Part shown: positions 1 through 7,047 of the stretch, one piece after another
Layout: every line of letters begins with the position of its first letter
Numbering within the stretch: position 1 is the first letter of the stretch
Assembly: GCF_016785185.1 (NCBI RefSeq)
Contig: NZ_JAEKDY010000056.1
Origin: Heyndrickxia sporothermodurans
GTDB taxonomy: Bacteria; Bacillota; Bacilli; Bacillales; Bacillaceae_C
Reading direction: 5' to 3' (one strand)
Length of the DNA stretch: 20,788 nt
Notes under the pieces: model-generated
What the model was told of the DNA's origin: nothing
The model's database searches: none
Seen by the model: the letters and a program-made list of their open reading frames with translations, nothing else
Made by a program: the position numbers and the translations under genes

Positions 1-80
1 TAAGGTTGTTGGGTGTGTGGTAACCTCAATTATCCTTAGATTTAGGGGGGTGGCAATTTTTTTGCTCAAAAATCCCTCTA

Positions 81-109
81 TTAAGGTAGTTTATAGCCTA
101 TTTTATATA
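81..109 (+). promoter_or_regulatory. Weak candidate sigma-A promoter for the carboxylase operon
   Basis: TTAAGG at 81-86 (3 of 6 matches to TTGACA) lies 17 bases before TATATA at 104-109. This would start transcription near 116 and give a leader of about 34 bases. The -35 is poor. The nearby perfect TTGACA at 116-121 has no -10 behind it. B. subtilis yng genes are sigma-E controlled, but I see no sigma-E -10 (CATACAAT-like) here. Confidence 0.3.
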
Positions 110-149
110 AAAGTTTTGACAAAACGATTCTTCTTTAAGGGGGATTTTG

Positions 150-1490
150 ATGAAAAAAATATTAATTGCAAATCGCGGGGAGATTGCCTTACGTATTATT
201 CATACATGTAAGCAAATGGGCATCGAAACGGTTGCCGTTTACTCAGATGCAGATTCCTGCATGCCGTTTGTGAAAGAGGCTGATTATTCTTTCCGTATCG
301 GAGAGTCTCCGGTAAACAAATCTTATTTAAATATGGATCAGTTGATTGAAATTGCGATAAGGGAAAAGGTCGATGGAATTCACCCAGGTTATGGTCTGTT
401 GTCGGAAAATAGTGAATTTGCAAGAAAAGTTGTTGATAATGGAATCATTTTTATCGGTCCATCGCCTGATACAATCGAATCGATGGGCGATAAAATAAAG
501 GCAAGAACGACGATGCATGAAGCAGGTGTACCGATCGTTCCAGGCAGTATTAGGGGGATAAAGAGTCTTGAAGAGGCACAGGATCTTGCTAATCAAATTG
601 GGTATCCAATTATGTTAAAGGCAAGTGGTGGCGGTGGTGGAATTGGAATGGTGCGCTGTGAAAATGAACAAGCGCTCAATCAACACTACGAATCTACTAA
701 AGCGCGGTCGAAAGCATATTTCGGTTCTGATGAAGTATTTATTGAAAAATGTATCGATAATGCCCGTCATATTGAAGTTCAAATCTTCGGTGACCAATAT
801 GGAAATATTGTTCACCTATATGAAAGAAACTGTTCGGTGCAAAGAAGAAATCAAAAGGTCATTGAAGAAGCCCAATCACCCAACATATCCAGTGAAACAC
901 GAAAAAAGATGTATACAGCCGCAATTGATGCCGCGAAAGCCGTAGGATATAAAAATGCCGGTACAGTAGAGTTTATTGTCGATGAAAATGAACATTTTTA
1001 TTTTCTTGAGATGAACACGAGATTGCAAGTGGAACATCCTGTAACTGAACTGTTGACCACCCTCGATTTGGTGAAATGGCAAATTCTTGTTGCACGCGGG
1101 GAAAAGCTTCCTTTATCCCAGAACGAAATCGAAAAGAGTGGTCATGCAATAGAATTAAGAATTTATGCGGAAGATCCGAAAACCTTTTTCCCTTCTCCAG
1201 GAATGATCACTCAATTATCGTGGGGAAATATTGAAGGAGTTCGCATTGATGCAGGATATCATTCCGGATTACAAGTCACCCCTTTCTATGATCCAATGAT
1301 CGCTAAATGCGTCATGTTTGCATCAAATAGAACGGATTGTATACAAAAAGCCCAAGAATTTTTAGACCAAACGATAATAGAGGGCATTAAAACGAACATT
1401 CCTTTTTTAAAAAACGTATTGCAATCTACAAATTTTCAAAATGGTGATTATACAACAAATTTAGTCAATGAAATGAAAGTGAACAATTAA
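150..1490 (+). CDS. accC2: Biotin carboxylase subunit of an acyl-CoA carboxylase (YngH/AccC2 type)
   Basis: ATP-dependent carboxylation of biotin on the carrier protein, the first half-reaction of an acyl-CoA carboxylase in the cytoplasm. The 446-aa length is normal for AccC. It opens with the N-terminal domain (KILIANRGEIALR) and carries the HPGYGLLSEN motif (78-87). The ATP-grasp glycine loop follows K157 (KASGGGGGIGM), and the catalytic block MNTRLQVEHPVTE is at 288-300. Positions equivalent to E. coli AccC K116, K159, H209, K238, E276, E288, R292 and R338 are present (K115, K157, H207, K236, E274, E287, R291, R337). HPGYGLLSEN and FFPSPG are as I remember B. subtilis YngH, so I read it as that paralogue rather than the housekeeping AccC. 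ATG 150 is preferred over TTG 147 because AAGGGGGA at 137-144 is better spaced from it. The next gene follows after 22 bases. Confidence 0.93.
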   Translation: MKKILIANRGEIALRIIHTCKQMGIETVAVYSDADSCMPFVKEADYSFRIGESPVNKSYLNMDQLIEIAIREKVDGIHPGYGLLSENSEFARKVVDNGIIFIGPSPDTIESMGDKIKARTTMHEAGVPIVPGSIRGIKSLEEAQDLANQIGYPIMLKASGGGGGIGMVRCENEQALNQHYESTKARSKAYFGSDEVFIEKCIDNARHIEVQIFGDQYGNIVHLYERNCSVQRRNQKVIEEAQSPNISSETRKKMYTAAIDAAKAVGYKNAGTVEFIVDENEHFYFLEMNTRLQVEHPVTELLTTLDLVKWQILVARGEKLPLSQNEIEKSGHAIELRIYAEDPKTFFPSPGMITQLSWGNIEGVRIDAGYHSGLQVTPFYDPMIAKCVMFASNRTDCIQKAQEFLDQTIIEGIKTNIPFLKNVLQSTNFQNGDYTTNLVNEMKVNN

Positions 1491-1512
1491 TTTATTTTAG
1501 GAGGAAAAACAA

Positions 1513-1725
1513 ATGAACGAAGTGACAGCATCAATGGCAGGAACTGTGTTAAATGTATTAGTAAATAACGGTGAGGAAGTAGCAGCTGGGCAGGCAGTAG
1601 TCATGTTGGAATCAATGAAAATGGAAATCCCGATAGAATCACCAACCGCAGGAAAAGTAAATGAAATTCATGTAAACATCGGTGATTTTGTTAATGAAGG
1701 GGATGTGCTTCTAACTATTGAGTAA
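1513..1725 (+). CDS. yngHB: Biotin/lipoyl attachment carrier protein (short BCCP, YngHB type)
   Basis: This 70-aa protein is a single biotinyl domain and nothing else. The biotin-accepting lysine is K36 in ESMKME (33-38), on the hairpin between the two half-repeats of the barrel (MAGTV near the start, SPTAGKV after it). The usual acetyl-CoA carboxylase AccB is about twice as long, with a Pro/Ala-rich linker; this one lacks that linker and matches the short YngHB-type carriers. AGGAGG at 1499-1504 is 8 bases before the ATG. Lying between the biotin carboxylase and carboxyltransferase genes, it is the obvious shuttle between their active sites. Biotinylation would need BirA from elsewhere. A lipoyl role is excluded in practice by the neighbours and by the MKM motif. 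Confidence 0.93.
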   Translation: MNEVTASMAGTVLNVLVNNGEEVAAGQAVVMLESMKMEIPIESPTAGKVNEIHVNIGDFVNEGDVLLTIE

Positions 1726-1753
1726 TTAGATAGATAAAAAGGAGGAGTGACCA

Positions 1754-3292
1754 ATGGTGTTTTCCAGCACTGAGCAAACATTTGAAACGAGAAAAGAACA
1801 AATAAGACGTGGCGGACCGGAAAAATATCATGAGAAGCTAAAAACACAAAATAAATTATTTGTAAGAGATCGTTTGCAGCTTTTATTTGATTCCGGTGAA
1901 TACGAAGAAGATGGCATGTTTGCCAATTGTACAGCAGATGATTTACCGGCGGACGGGGTTGTTACAGCCATTGGTAAAATCGGTGGAAAAACGGTTTGTG
2001 TTATGGCAAACGATTCTACTGTTAAAGCCGGTTCATGGGGAGCGCGGACAGTAGAGAAAATTATTCGAATTCAAGAAACGGCAGAAAAGTTAAAAGTTCC
2101 ATTGCTTTATTTAGTCGATTCCGCTGGAGCGCGGATTACGGATCAATTGGAAATGTTTCCGAATCGAAGAGGGGCAGGAAGAATATTTTATAATCAAGTA
2201 AAGCTTTCCGGCATGATACCGCAAATTTGCCTATTATTTGGCCCATCTGCAGCAGGTGGCGCCTACATTCCTGCTTTTTGTGATATTGTCATTATGGTTG
2301 ATAAAAATGCTTCGATGTATTTAGGGTCACCAAGAATGGCCGAAAAAGTTATTGGAGAAAAGGTTTCGTTGGAAGAGATGGGTGGCGCTCGCATGCATTG
2401 CACTGTAAGCGGATGTGGGGATGTACTTGTAAATTCCGAACAAGAAGCAATTAAAGAAGCGCAAAAATATTTATCTTATTTTCCAACGAATTTTCAAGAA
2501 AAACCTAGTGTAATTGAAGGGGTTGCCCCTAAATCCGGGCGTACGTTGGAAGAAATTATCCCTAAACATCAAAATGCGCCATTTGACATGTATGAATGCA
2601 TAAACCAATTAATAGATGAAGATAGTTTTTTTGAAATTAAAAAGTTATTCGCTACTGAATTAATCACTGGCTTAGCAAGAATAGATGGCAAGGTAGTTGG
2701 AATCATCGCTAATCAGCCGAAAGCAAAAGGCGGTGTGTTATTTGTTGATTCCGCTGATAAAGGTGCGAAGTTTATTCAACTTTGCGATGCGTTCCACATT
2801 CCATTGCTGTTTTTATCAGATGTACCGGGATTTATGATTGGCACAAAAGTTGAAAGAGCGGGGATTATCCGCCATGGGGCTAAATTAATTGCCGCGATGA
2901 GCTCGGCAACAGTCCCTAAGATTTCTGTCATTGTCCGAAAAGCATACGGAGCGGGATTGTATGCAATGGCAGGACCGGCATTTGAACCTGATTGCTGCAT
3001 CGCATTGCCGACTGCACAAATCGCGGTTATGGGACCGGAAGCGGCGGTCAATGCAGTGTACTCGAATAAAATACAAGCGATTGAGGATCCGAAGGAAAGA
3101 ATTGCTTTTATTCAAGAAAAACAAAAAGAATATCAAGAAACAATCGATATTTATAAGCTAGCATCGGAATTAATTGTTGACGAAATTGTAGAACCTAATC
3201 GGTTAAGAGCTGTATTAATTAATCGATTCAGTTTATATGAAACAAAGGAATTGCAATTTAGTACGAGAAAACATCCAGTCTATCCAGTATAA
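1754..3292 (+). CDS. yngE: Acyl-CoA carboxylase carboxyltransferase subunit (YngE type)
   Basis: Transfers the carboxyl group from carboxybiotin to an acyl-CoA. The 512-aa protein has the two crotonase-fold halves of the PccB/MccB family. The first half shows DSAGARITDQ (122-131) and GPSAAGGAYIPAFCD (163-177), the first oxyanion-hole region. The second shows DVPGF (356-360), GIIRHGAKL (370-378) and RKAYGAG (395-401). The segment around MIGTKVERAG and the C-terminal RKHPVYPV are as I recall B. subtilis YngE. That protein is annotated as a propionyl- or methylcrotonyl-CoA carboxylase subunit. The substrate cannot be fixed from sequence, and none of the leucine-degradation neighbours of the yng operon (enoyl-CoA hydratase, HMG-CoA lyase) is in the window. 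AAAGGAGGAG at 1738-1747 is a near-perfect ribosome site. The gene ends the operon at a hairpin five bases after the stop. Confidence 0.92.
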   Translation: MVFSSTEQTFETRKEQIRRGGPEKYHEKLKTQNKLFVRDRLQLLFDSGEYEEDGMFANCTADDLPADGVVTAIGKIGGKTVCVMANDSTVKAGSWGARTVEKIIRIQETAEKLKVPLLYLVDSAGARITDQLEMFPNRRGAGRIFYNQVKLSGMIPQICLLFGPSAAGGAYIPAFCDIVIMVDKNASMYLGSPRMAEKVIGEKVSLEEMGGARMHCTVSGCGDVLVNSEQEAIKEAQKYLSYFPTNFQEKPSVIEGVAPKSGRTLEEIIPKHQNAPFDMYECINQLIDEDSFFEIKKLFATELITGLARIDGKVVGIIANQPKAKGGVLFVDSADKGAKFIQLCDAFHIPLLFLSDVPGFMIGTKVERAGIIRHGAKLIAAMSSATVPKISVIVRKAYGAGLYAMAGPAFEPDCCIALPTAQIAVMGPEAAVNAVYSNKIQAIEDPKERIAFIQEKQKEYQETIDIYKLASELIVDEIVEPNRLRAVLINRFSLYETKELQFSTRKHPVYPV

Positions 3293-3296
3293 TTTT

Positions 3297-3340
3297 TTAA
3301 GGGACAGATACTACTTCTAGTGTCTGTCCCTTAATATTTT
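3297..3340 (+). terminator. Long hairpin terminator after the carboxylase operon
   Basis: TTAAGGGACAGA at 3297-3308 pairs exactly with TCTGTCCCTTAA at 3323-3334. Pairing continues inward through one G-T pair to 3313/3318, giving about 17 pairs closed by a CTTC tetraloop. A broken T-rich tail (TATTTT) follows. It sits just behind the yngE-like stop, so termination is the natural reading. The perfect, long stem with a weak T tail also resembles an interspersed palindromic repeat. The sequence of the inner stem is symmetric enough to work in both directions. Confidence 0.65.
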
Positions 3341-3348
3341 GTTAAAAT
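3340..3348 (+). promoter_or_regulatory. Candidate extended -10 promoter for panE
   Basis: TGTTAAAAT at 3340-3348 reads as an extended -10 (TG, one base, TAAAAT), which would start transcription near 3355 with a leader of about 27 bases. The -35 falls inside the preceding hairpin (TGTCTG, 3321-3326) and is poor. A rival pair, TTGTTA 3339-3344 and TATATA 3362-3367 with a 17-base spacer, would start transcription inside the ribosome site and is less likely. Confidence 0.4.
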
Positions 3349-3381
3349 GGTAGTAGAAGTATATATAGAACGGAGGATATT

Positions 3382-4275
3382 ATGAGGATTGGAATACTCG
3401 GAGCCGGATCAATAGGATTACTTTTTGCATCCTACCTAGGCAAGCAATTTGATGTTACGCTCTTTCCCCGTAGACATGAACAGATGGATCTAATTAACGA
3501 AAAAGGGGTAACAATTGAAACACTAGATTCAACTTTTACAACTAGAGTGAGAGCAACGCTTGATAAAAATGAGTTTAATAAGCAAGAATTAATTATTATT
3601 GCCGTTAAACAATATCATCTTGAAAACATACAAGCAGATATTACTAACATACATAATGAGATCCCGTTGTTATTTTTGCAAAATGGAAAGTCACATTTAA
3701 AACTAATCAATCATTTAGAACATGAATCAATTATTGTGGGATCGATTGAACATGGTGCATTAAAAATAAACGAAACAACAGTAGTGCATAATGGAATTGG
3801 ATTAACGAAACTAGCTCCTTATCGTGGGGAGATAAATCGTATTAGTCCGCTTCTCAATTGGCACTGCGAATATTTTCAATTCAAAACTTATTTAGACTAT
3901 AAAGAGATCCTTTTAAAAAAATTATTAGTAAACGCCATAATTAATCCATTAACAGCTATATTGAAGGTGAAAAATGGAGAACTAATTAAAAATACTTTCT
4001 TTATGCAAATTTTTCATGATTTATATAATGAGATTATTCAATTATTTCCGGAATTAGATTCCAAGATAGTTTTGAATGAAATCATTAGGATTTGCCGAAA
4101 TACGGAAAATAACGAATCCTCAATGTTAAAGGATATTACTTTACAAAGGAAGACAGAAATTGATGCAATTGTCGGATATATATTAGAGCTAGCTAAGGAA
4201 AAAAATGTCCAATTGCCCTTAACAAATATGGTTTATGGCATGATTAAAGGGATGGAAAAGAGAGGAATTGAATGA
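3382..4275 (+). CDS. panE: 2-dehydropantoate 2-reductase (ketopantoate reductase)
   Basis: NADPH-dependent reduction of ketopantoate to pantoate in the pantothenate/CoA pathway. The 297-aa protein starts with the Rossmann dinucleotide motif GAGSIG (7-12). The C-terminal helical domain has the ApbA family signature KLLVNAIINPLTAI with catalytic lysine K180 and N184 (E. coli K176 region), followed by SSMLKDI and RKTEID with the substrate-binding glutamate E259. GGAGG at 3372-3376 sets the start. The next gene overlaps the stop by four bases (ATGA), indicating translational coupling. The position just upstream of bshC-mraZ corresponds to ylbQ, one of the B. subtilis panE candidates. Related members of the family reduce other 2-keto acids, so the substrate is inferred. 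Confidence 0.88.
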   Translation: MRIGILGAGSIGLLFASYLGKQFDVTLFPRRHEQMDLINEKGVTIETLDSTFTTRVRATLDKNEFNKQELIIIAVKQYHLENIQADITNIHNEIPLLFLQNGKSHLKLINHLEHESIIVGSIEHGALKINETTVVHNGIGLTKLAPYRGEINRISPLLNWHCEYFQFKTYLDYKEILLKKLLVNAIINPLTAILKVKNGELIKNTFFMQIFHDLYNEIIQLFPELDSKIVLNEIIRICRNTENNESSMLKDITLQRKTEIDAIVGYILELAKEKNVQLPLTNMVYGMIKGMEKRGIE

Positions 4276-4667
4276 GTACTTTTATATCTTGGATGATCGC
4301 AATTTTAATTATCATTCCTTTTATTGGATATTTTCTATCGTTTGTATTGGTCAAACAAACAACAAAAAATCATCGAAAAGCGGTAACCATCTCGATTGAT
4401 ATTACAACCCTAATTTTAATTATTTCTGTACATTTTTTTATAAAAACGATTTGGGGACAATCTTTTCTATGGCTAATTGTTCTAGTTATGTTACTGTTAG
4501 CGTTATTGTTTGCGATTGTTTATCGATATTTTCGTGATGAAATTGATTATGTAAGGATTTTTCGCGGGTATTGGCGTTTGAATTTTTTGTTATTTTTCTG
4601 CATTTATATTATTTTACTTCTATATGGATTAACCTCTAGTGTAATGGAATCTGTAATTGGTAGCTAA
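4272..4667 (+). CDS. Four-helix integral membrane protein, DUF3397 type
   Basis: A 131-aa hydrophobic protein of unknown function. Four membrane segments are apparent at about 4-28, 38-60, 63-86 and 101-121. Short charged loops include KQTTKNHRK (28-36) and YRYFRDEIDYVRIFRGYWR (84-102). The loop FRGYWRLNFLLF and the location beside bshC agree with the DUF3397 family of Bacilli, as far as I can tell without a profile search. Its ATG overlaps the panE stop, so it is co-expressed with panE, although no link to pantothenate chemistry is evident. A weak GAGG (4262-4265) inside panE serves as ribosome site. No terminator follows, so transcription may run on into bshC. Confidence 0.75.
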   Translation: MSTFISWMIAILIIIPFIGYFLSFVLVKQTTKNHRKAVTISIDITTLILIISVHFFIKTIWGQSFLWLIVLVMLLLALLFAIVYRYFRDEIDYVRIFRGYWRLNFLLFFCIYIILLLYGLTSSVMESVIGS

Positions 4668-4693
4668 ATTGCGCCTTCACTAAAGCAAGATTT

Positions 4694-4722
4694 TTTATTT
4701 TCCTTTCTAATGATGGTATACT
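4694..4722 (+). promoter_or_regulatory. Candidate sigma-A promoter for bshC
   Basis: TATACT at 4717-4722 is preceded by TGG (4714-4716), making a good extended -10. The -35 region 17 bases upstream (TTTATT, 4694-4699) is weak, as is common with extended -10 promoters. Transcription would begin near 4729 with a leader of about 64 bases before bshC. Confidence 0.55.
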
Positions 4723-4792
4723 CTTTGAAGAAAATAGTGTAGCGTGGAAAATTAGACGACAAATTGTGCTATGAGAAAGGAAGAATTACAAA

Positions 4793-6412
4793 ATGGAACT
4801 GGAAACTATCTCGATTCCAGCAACAAATCGCTTTGCCTCGCTGTATATAGACCAAAAGCAGCCTGTTAAAAGTTTTTTTCATTATGACATAACAAATTCT
4901 CATGTTTTTGAAAAAAGGTTGGAAGATTTACATAAAAGAAACTTTGCAAGAGATGAGCTTGCTAATTGTATTGAAACATATATGGAACGTTTTCCGAAAT
5001 CAGGGGAAATAAAAGAATCATTACTCAAGTTAAAACTTGATGATTCATCTGTAGTCATTGGTGGTCAACAAGCGGGTTTATTAACGGGTCCTTTATATAC
5101 AATACATAAAATTATTTCGATCATTCATCTTGCTAAACAACAAGAAGAAAAACTAGGAAAACCTGTCGTGCCAATTTTTTGGATAGCTGGAGAGGACCAT
5201 GATTATTTAGAAATCAATCATGTATTTGTTGAAAGCGAAAGGTCGTTAAAAAAAATCAGCTATTCAGAAGGACCAATCGATAAAAGAATGGTTTCTGATA
5301 TTGTTTATGATAAGAATCAATTAAGTAAATGGATAAAAAAGGTATTTGAGCATTTTGGCGAGACCGTTCACACTAAAAATATCATGGCCCTAATTGATGA
5401 AGCGTTAAATCAATCCAAGTCATTAGTAGATTTTTTTACGTATATCGTTGTTGATTTATTTAAAGACTATGGATTGCTTGTCATTGACTCTGCCGATAAA
5501 AATTTACGTCAATTAGAAGTCCCATTTTTTCAAGAACTCATCGAAAACCAGCAACGAATTACTGATTCTGTTATCCGTCAACAAACGTTGATTAAAGAAA
5601 ATGATTTTCCAAATGCAATTGACATAAGTGAGAATGCTTTAAATTTATTTTATTATAATGGTATGGAAAGAATTTTATTAGAATATCAACAAGAAAAAGA
5701 TGGATTTGTGGGGAAGAATGGGGAAGTCTTTTTTACAAAAAACGAACTTCTCGATATTTTGGAGGAAAATCCGAGTGCATTTAGTAATAATGTGGTGACT
5801 CGTCCCATTATGCAAGAATGGCTATTTCCTACATTAGCATTCATTGCAGGTCCGGGAGAAATTGCTTACTGGGGTGAGCTGAAATTAGCATTTGAAGGAC
5901 TGCAATTTCAAATGCCTCCGATCATTCCAAGATTGAACATAAGCCTATTGGAACGTTCGATTGAGTCTGATATGAATGAATTGAATTTGGATGTTGAAAA
6001 AGTTATTCGTAATGGATTGCAGGATGAAAAACAAGTGTATTGGGATTCAATTAAAAATCATGATTTGGAAAGGCTGATCAATGAATCAAAAGCCTTCTTA
6101 GAGACTCAATATAAACAAATGGAAGCAAAAGCGGATAAAGGTTTATTACCGATTGTAGAGAAAAACCTTCAATTTCATCAAAATCAATTGGACTTTCTTC
6201 AAAGAAAAGCGGATATAATGATATCCGAAAAAAACGATGTCATGCTTGAACGATATAATCGCATAGAACGACTTCTGAAACCAAACGGAGCACCACAGGA
6301 ACGAATATGGAACATCTATTACTTCTTAAACAAATACGGCGAAACATTTATTGACCAAATCATGACACTTCAATATCAGTTCGATGGCAAACATAAATTA
6401 ATTCGAATTTAG
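4793..6412 (+). CDS. bshC: Bacillithiol synthase BshC (cysteine-adding enzyme)
   Basis: Joins cysteine to glucosaminyl-malate in the last step of bacillithiol synthesis, the main low-molecular-weight thiol of Bacilli. The 539-aa length matches the family. The diagnostic block is near the N-terminus: VVIGGQQAGLLTGPLYTIHK (87-106), then PIFWIAGEDHDYLEINH (127-143). In B. subtilis BshC a Rossmann-like core is followed by a C-terminal coiled coil. Here the Lys/Glu/Gln-rich stretch at about 425-505 fits that. AAAGGAAG at 4776-4783 is nine bases before the ATG. The gene has its own promoter and terminator and is therefore probably a single-gene unit placed immediately before mraZ, as in B. subtilis (yllA). 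Confidence 0.93.
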   Translation: MELETISIPATNRFASLYIDQKQPVKSFFHYDITNSHVFEKRLEDLHKRNFARDELANCIETYMERFPKSGEIKESLLKLKLDDSSVVIGGQQAGLLTGPLYTIHKIISIIHLAKQQEEKLGKPVVPIFWIAGEDHDYLEINHVFVESERSLKKISYSEGPIDKRMVSDIVYDKNQLSKWIKKVFEHFGETVHTKNIMALIDEALNQSKSLVDFFTYIVVDLFKDYGLLVIDSADKNLRQLEVPFFQELIENQQRITDSVIRQQTLIKENDFPNAIDISENALNLFYYNGMERILLEYQQEKDGFVGKNGEVFFTKNELLDILEENPSAFSNNVVTRPIMQEWLFPTLAFIAGPGEIAYWGELKLAFEGLQFQMPPIIPRLNISLLERSIESDMNELNLDVEKVIRNGLQDEKQVYWDSIKNHDLERLINESKAFLETQYKQMEAKADKGLLPIVEKNLQFHQNQLDFLQRKADIMISEKNDVMLERYNRIERLLKPNGAPQERIWNIYYFLNKYGETFIDQIMTLQYQFDGKHKLIRI

Positions 6413-6444
6413 ACTAGCATTGTAGCTAGTCTCTTTTTTTTTTT
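6411..6444 (+). terminator. Rho-independent terminator after bshC
   Basis: AGACTAGC (6411-6418) and GCTAGTCT (6425-6432) form a perfect 8-bp stem with a 6-base loop, followed by C and eleven T residues (6434-6444). The stem begins inside the bshC stop codon. This is the clearest terminator of the window and separates bshC from mraZ. Confidence 0.9.
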
Positions 6445-6460
6445 ATGAAATTTAAATAAA

Positions 6461-6489
6461 TTAGCAGGAATTTTCCATTCTGATAGAAA
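6461..6489 (+). promoter_or_regulatory. Candidate sigma-A promoter for mraZ
   Basis: TTAGCA (6461-6466, 4 of 6) is 17 bases before TAGAAA (6484-6489, 4 of 6), which is preceded by TGA (6481-6483) as an extended -10. Transcription would start near 6496, immediately upstream of the GTGG repeats. An alternative is TGGTACATT at 6524-6532 as an extended -10 lying within the repeats. Confidence 0.45.
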
Positions 6490-6500
6490 ATATTAAAAAG

Positions 6501-6550
6501 AGGTGGTGAAAGGTGGGGGAATGTGGTACATTATTTATAGAAAGTGGGGG
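6501..6550 (+). promoter_or_regulatory. Likely MraZ operator: GTGG direct repeats at 10-bp spacing
   Basis: GTGG cores begin at 6503, 6513 and 6523, exactly 10 bases apart, within units AGGTGGTGAA, AGGTGGGGGA and ATGTGGTACA. A fourth core (AAAGTGG) begins at 6544, two helical turns further, and also supplies the mraZ ribosome site. MraZ is known to bind short G-rich direct repeats with one-turn spacing upstream of its own gene in E. coli and mycoplasmas. The arrangement here predicts autoregulation; binding itself is inference. Confidence 0.7.
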
Positions 6551-6558
6551 CTTGTACT

Positions 6559-6990
6559 ATGTTCATGGGGGAATACCAACATAACATTGACGCAAAAGGG
6601 CGTTTAATCGTTCCGGCAAAGTTTAGAGAACTCCTCGGTGATACCTTTGTTATTACAAGAGGATTAGATCGATGCTTATTTGGTTACCCACTTGAAGAAT
6701 GGAAACAAGTTGAAGAGAAATTAAAAGCCCTCCCATTAACAAAAAAAGACGCTCGTGCATTTACCCGTTTTTTCTTTTCAGGTGCCTCCGAAAGTGAATT
6801 TGATAAACAAGGAAGGATCAATATTCCTTCTCCACTCGTCAGTTACGCACAATTACAAAAAGAATGTATTGTTCTAGGAGTTTCTAATCGAATTGAGATT
6901 TGGAGTAAAGAATTATGGGGAGACTACTTTGAAGAGTCTGAAGAATCATTTGCTGAAATCGCTGAAAATATGATTGGCTTTGACATATAA
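6559..6990 (+). CDS. mraZ: Transcriptional regulator MraZ
   Basis: DNA-binding regulator at the head of the dcw cluster. The 143-aa protein has two SpoVT/AbrB-like swapped-hairpin repeats. The first spans about 5-47 with DAKGRLIVPAKFR; the second spans about 76-119 with DKQGRINIPS. The C-terminus FAEIAENMIGFDI is as in Bacillus MraZ. ATG 6559 is chosen over an in-frame GTG at 6544. It gives the conserved MFMGEYQHNID start and the usual 143 aa, and GTGGGGG (6544-6550) then acts as the ribosome site eight bases away. The three 10-bp-spaced GTGG repeats in front are its presumed target. MraZ may also be found on the nucleoid, and in E. coli it represses the cluster; its role in Bacilli is less clear. 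Confidence 0.95.
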   Translation: MFMGEYQHNIDAKGRLIVPAKFRELLGDTFVITRGLDRCLFGYPLEEWKQVEEKLKALPLTKKDARAFTRFFFSGASESEFDKQGRINIPSPLVSYAQLQKECIVLGVSNRIEIWSKELWGDYFEESEESFAEIAENMIGFDI

Positions 6991-7047
6991 TTCTTAACCA
7001 CGATGGAGTACTCTAAAATATTAATTCGTTTAGAAAGGTGATACAAC

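Noticed and set aside
116..121. Perfect TTGACA before the carboxylase operon
   Set aside because: The position 17 bases downstream is GGGGGA, the ribosome site, so there is no -10 element.
17..211. Small open frame overlapping the start of the biotin carboxylase gene
   Set aside because: It overlaps the 5' end of a well-supported gene in another frame, lacks a ribosome site and has a low-complexity hydrophobic and basic product.
625..945. Second forward open frame inside accC2
   Set aside because: It is an alternative frame of a strongly conserved biotin carboxylase; the product is rich in Lys and Arg and matches nothing.
2776..3161. Several open frames, both strands, inside the carboxyltransferase gene
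   Set aside because: All are shadows of the conserved YngE-like reading frame, without ribosome sites.
6544..6558. Upstream GTG start for mraZ (five extra residues)
   Set aside because: The GTG is part of the Shine-Dalgarno sequence itself, and the extra residues are absent from Bacillus MraZ.
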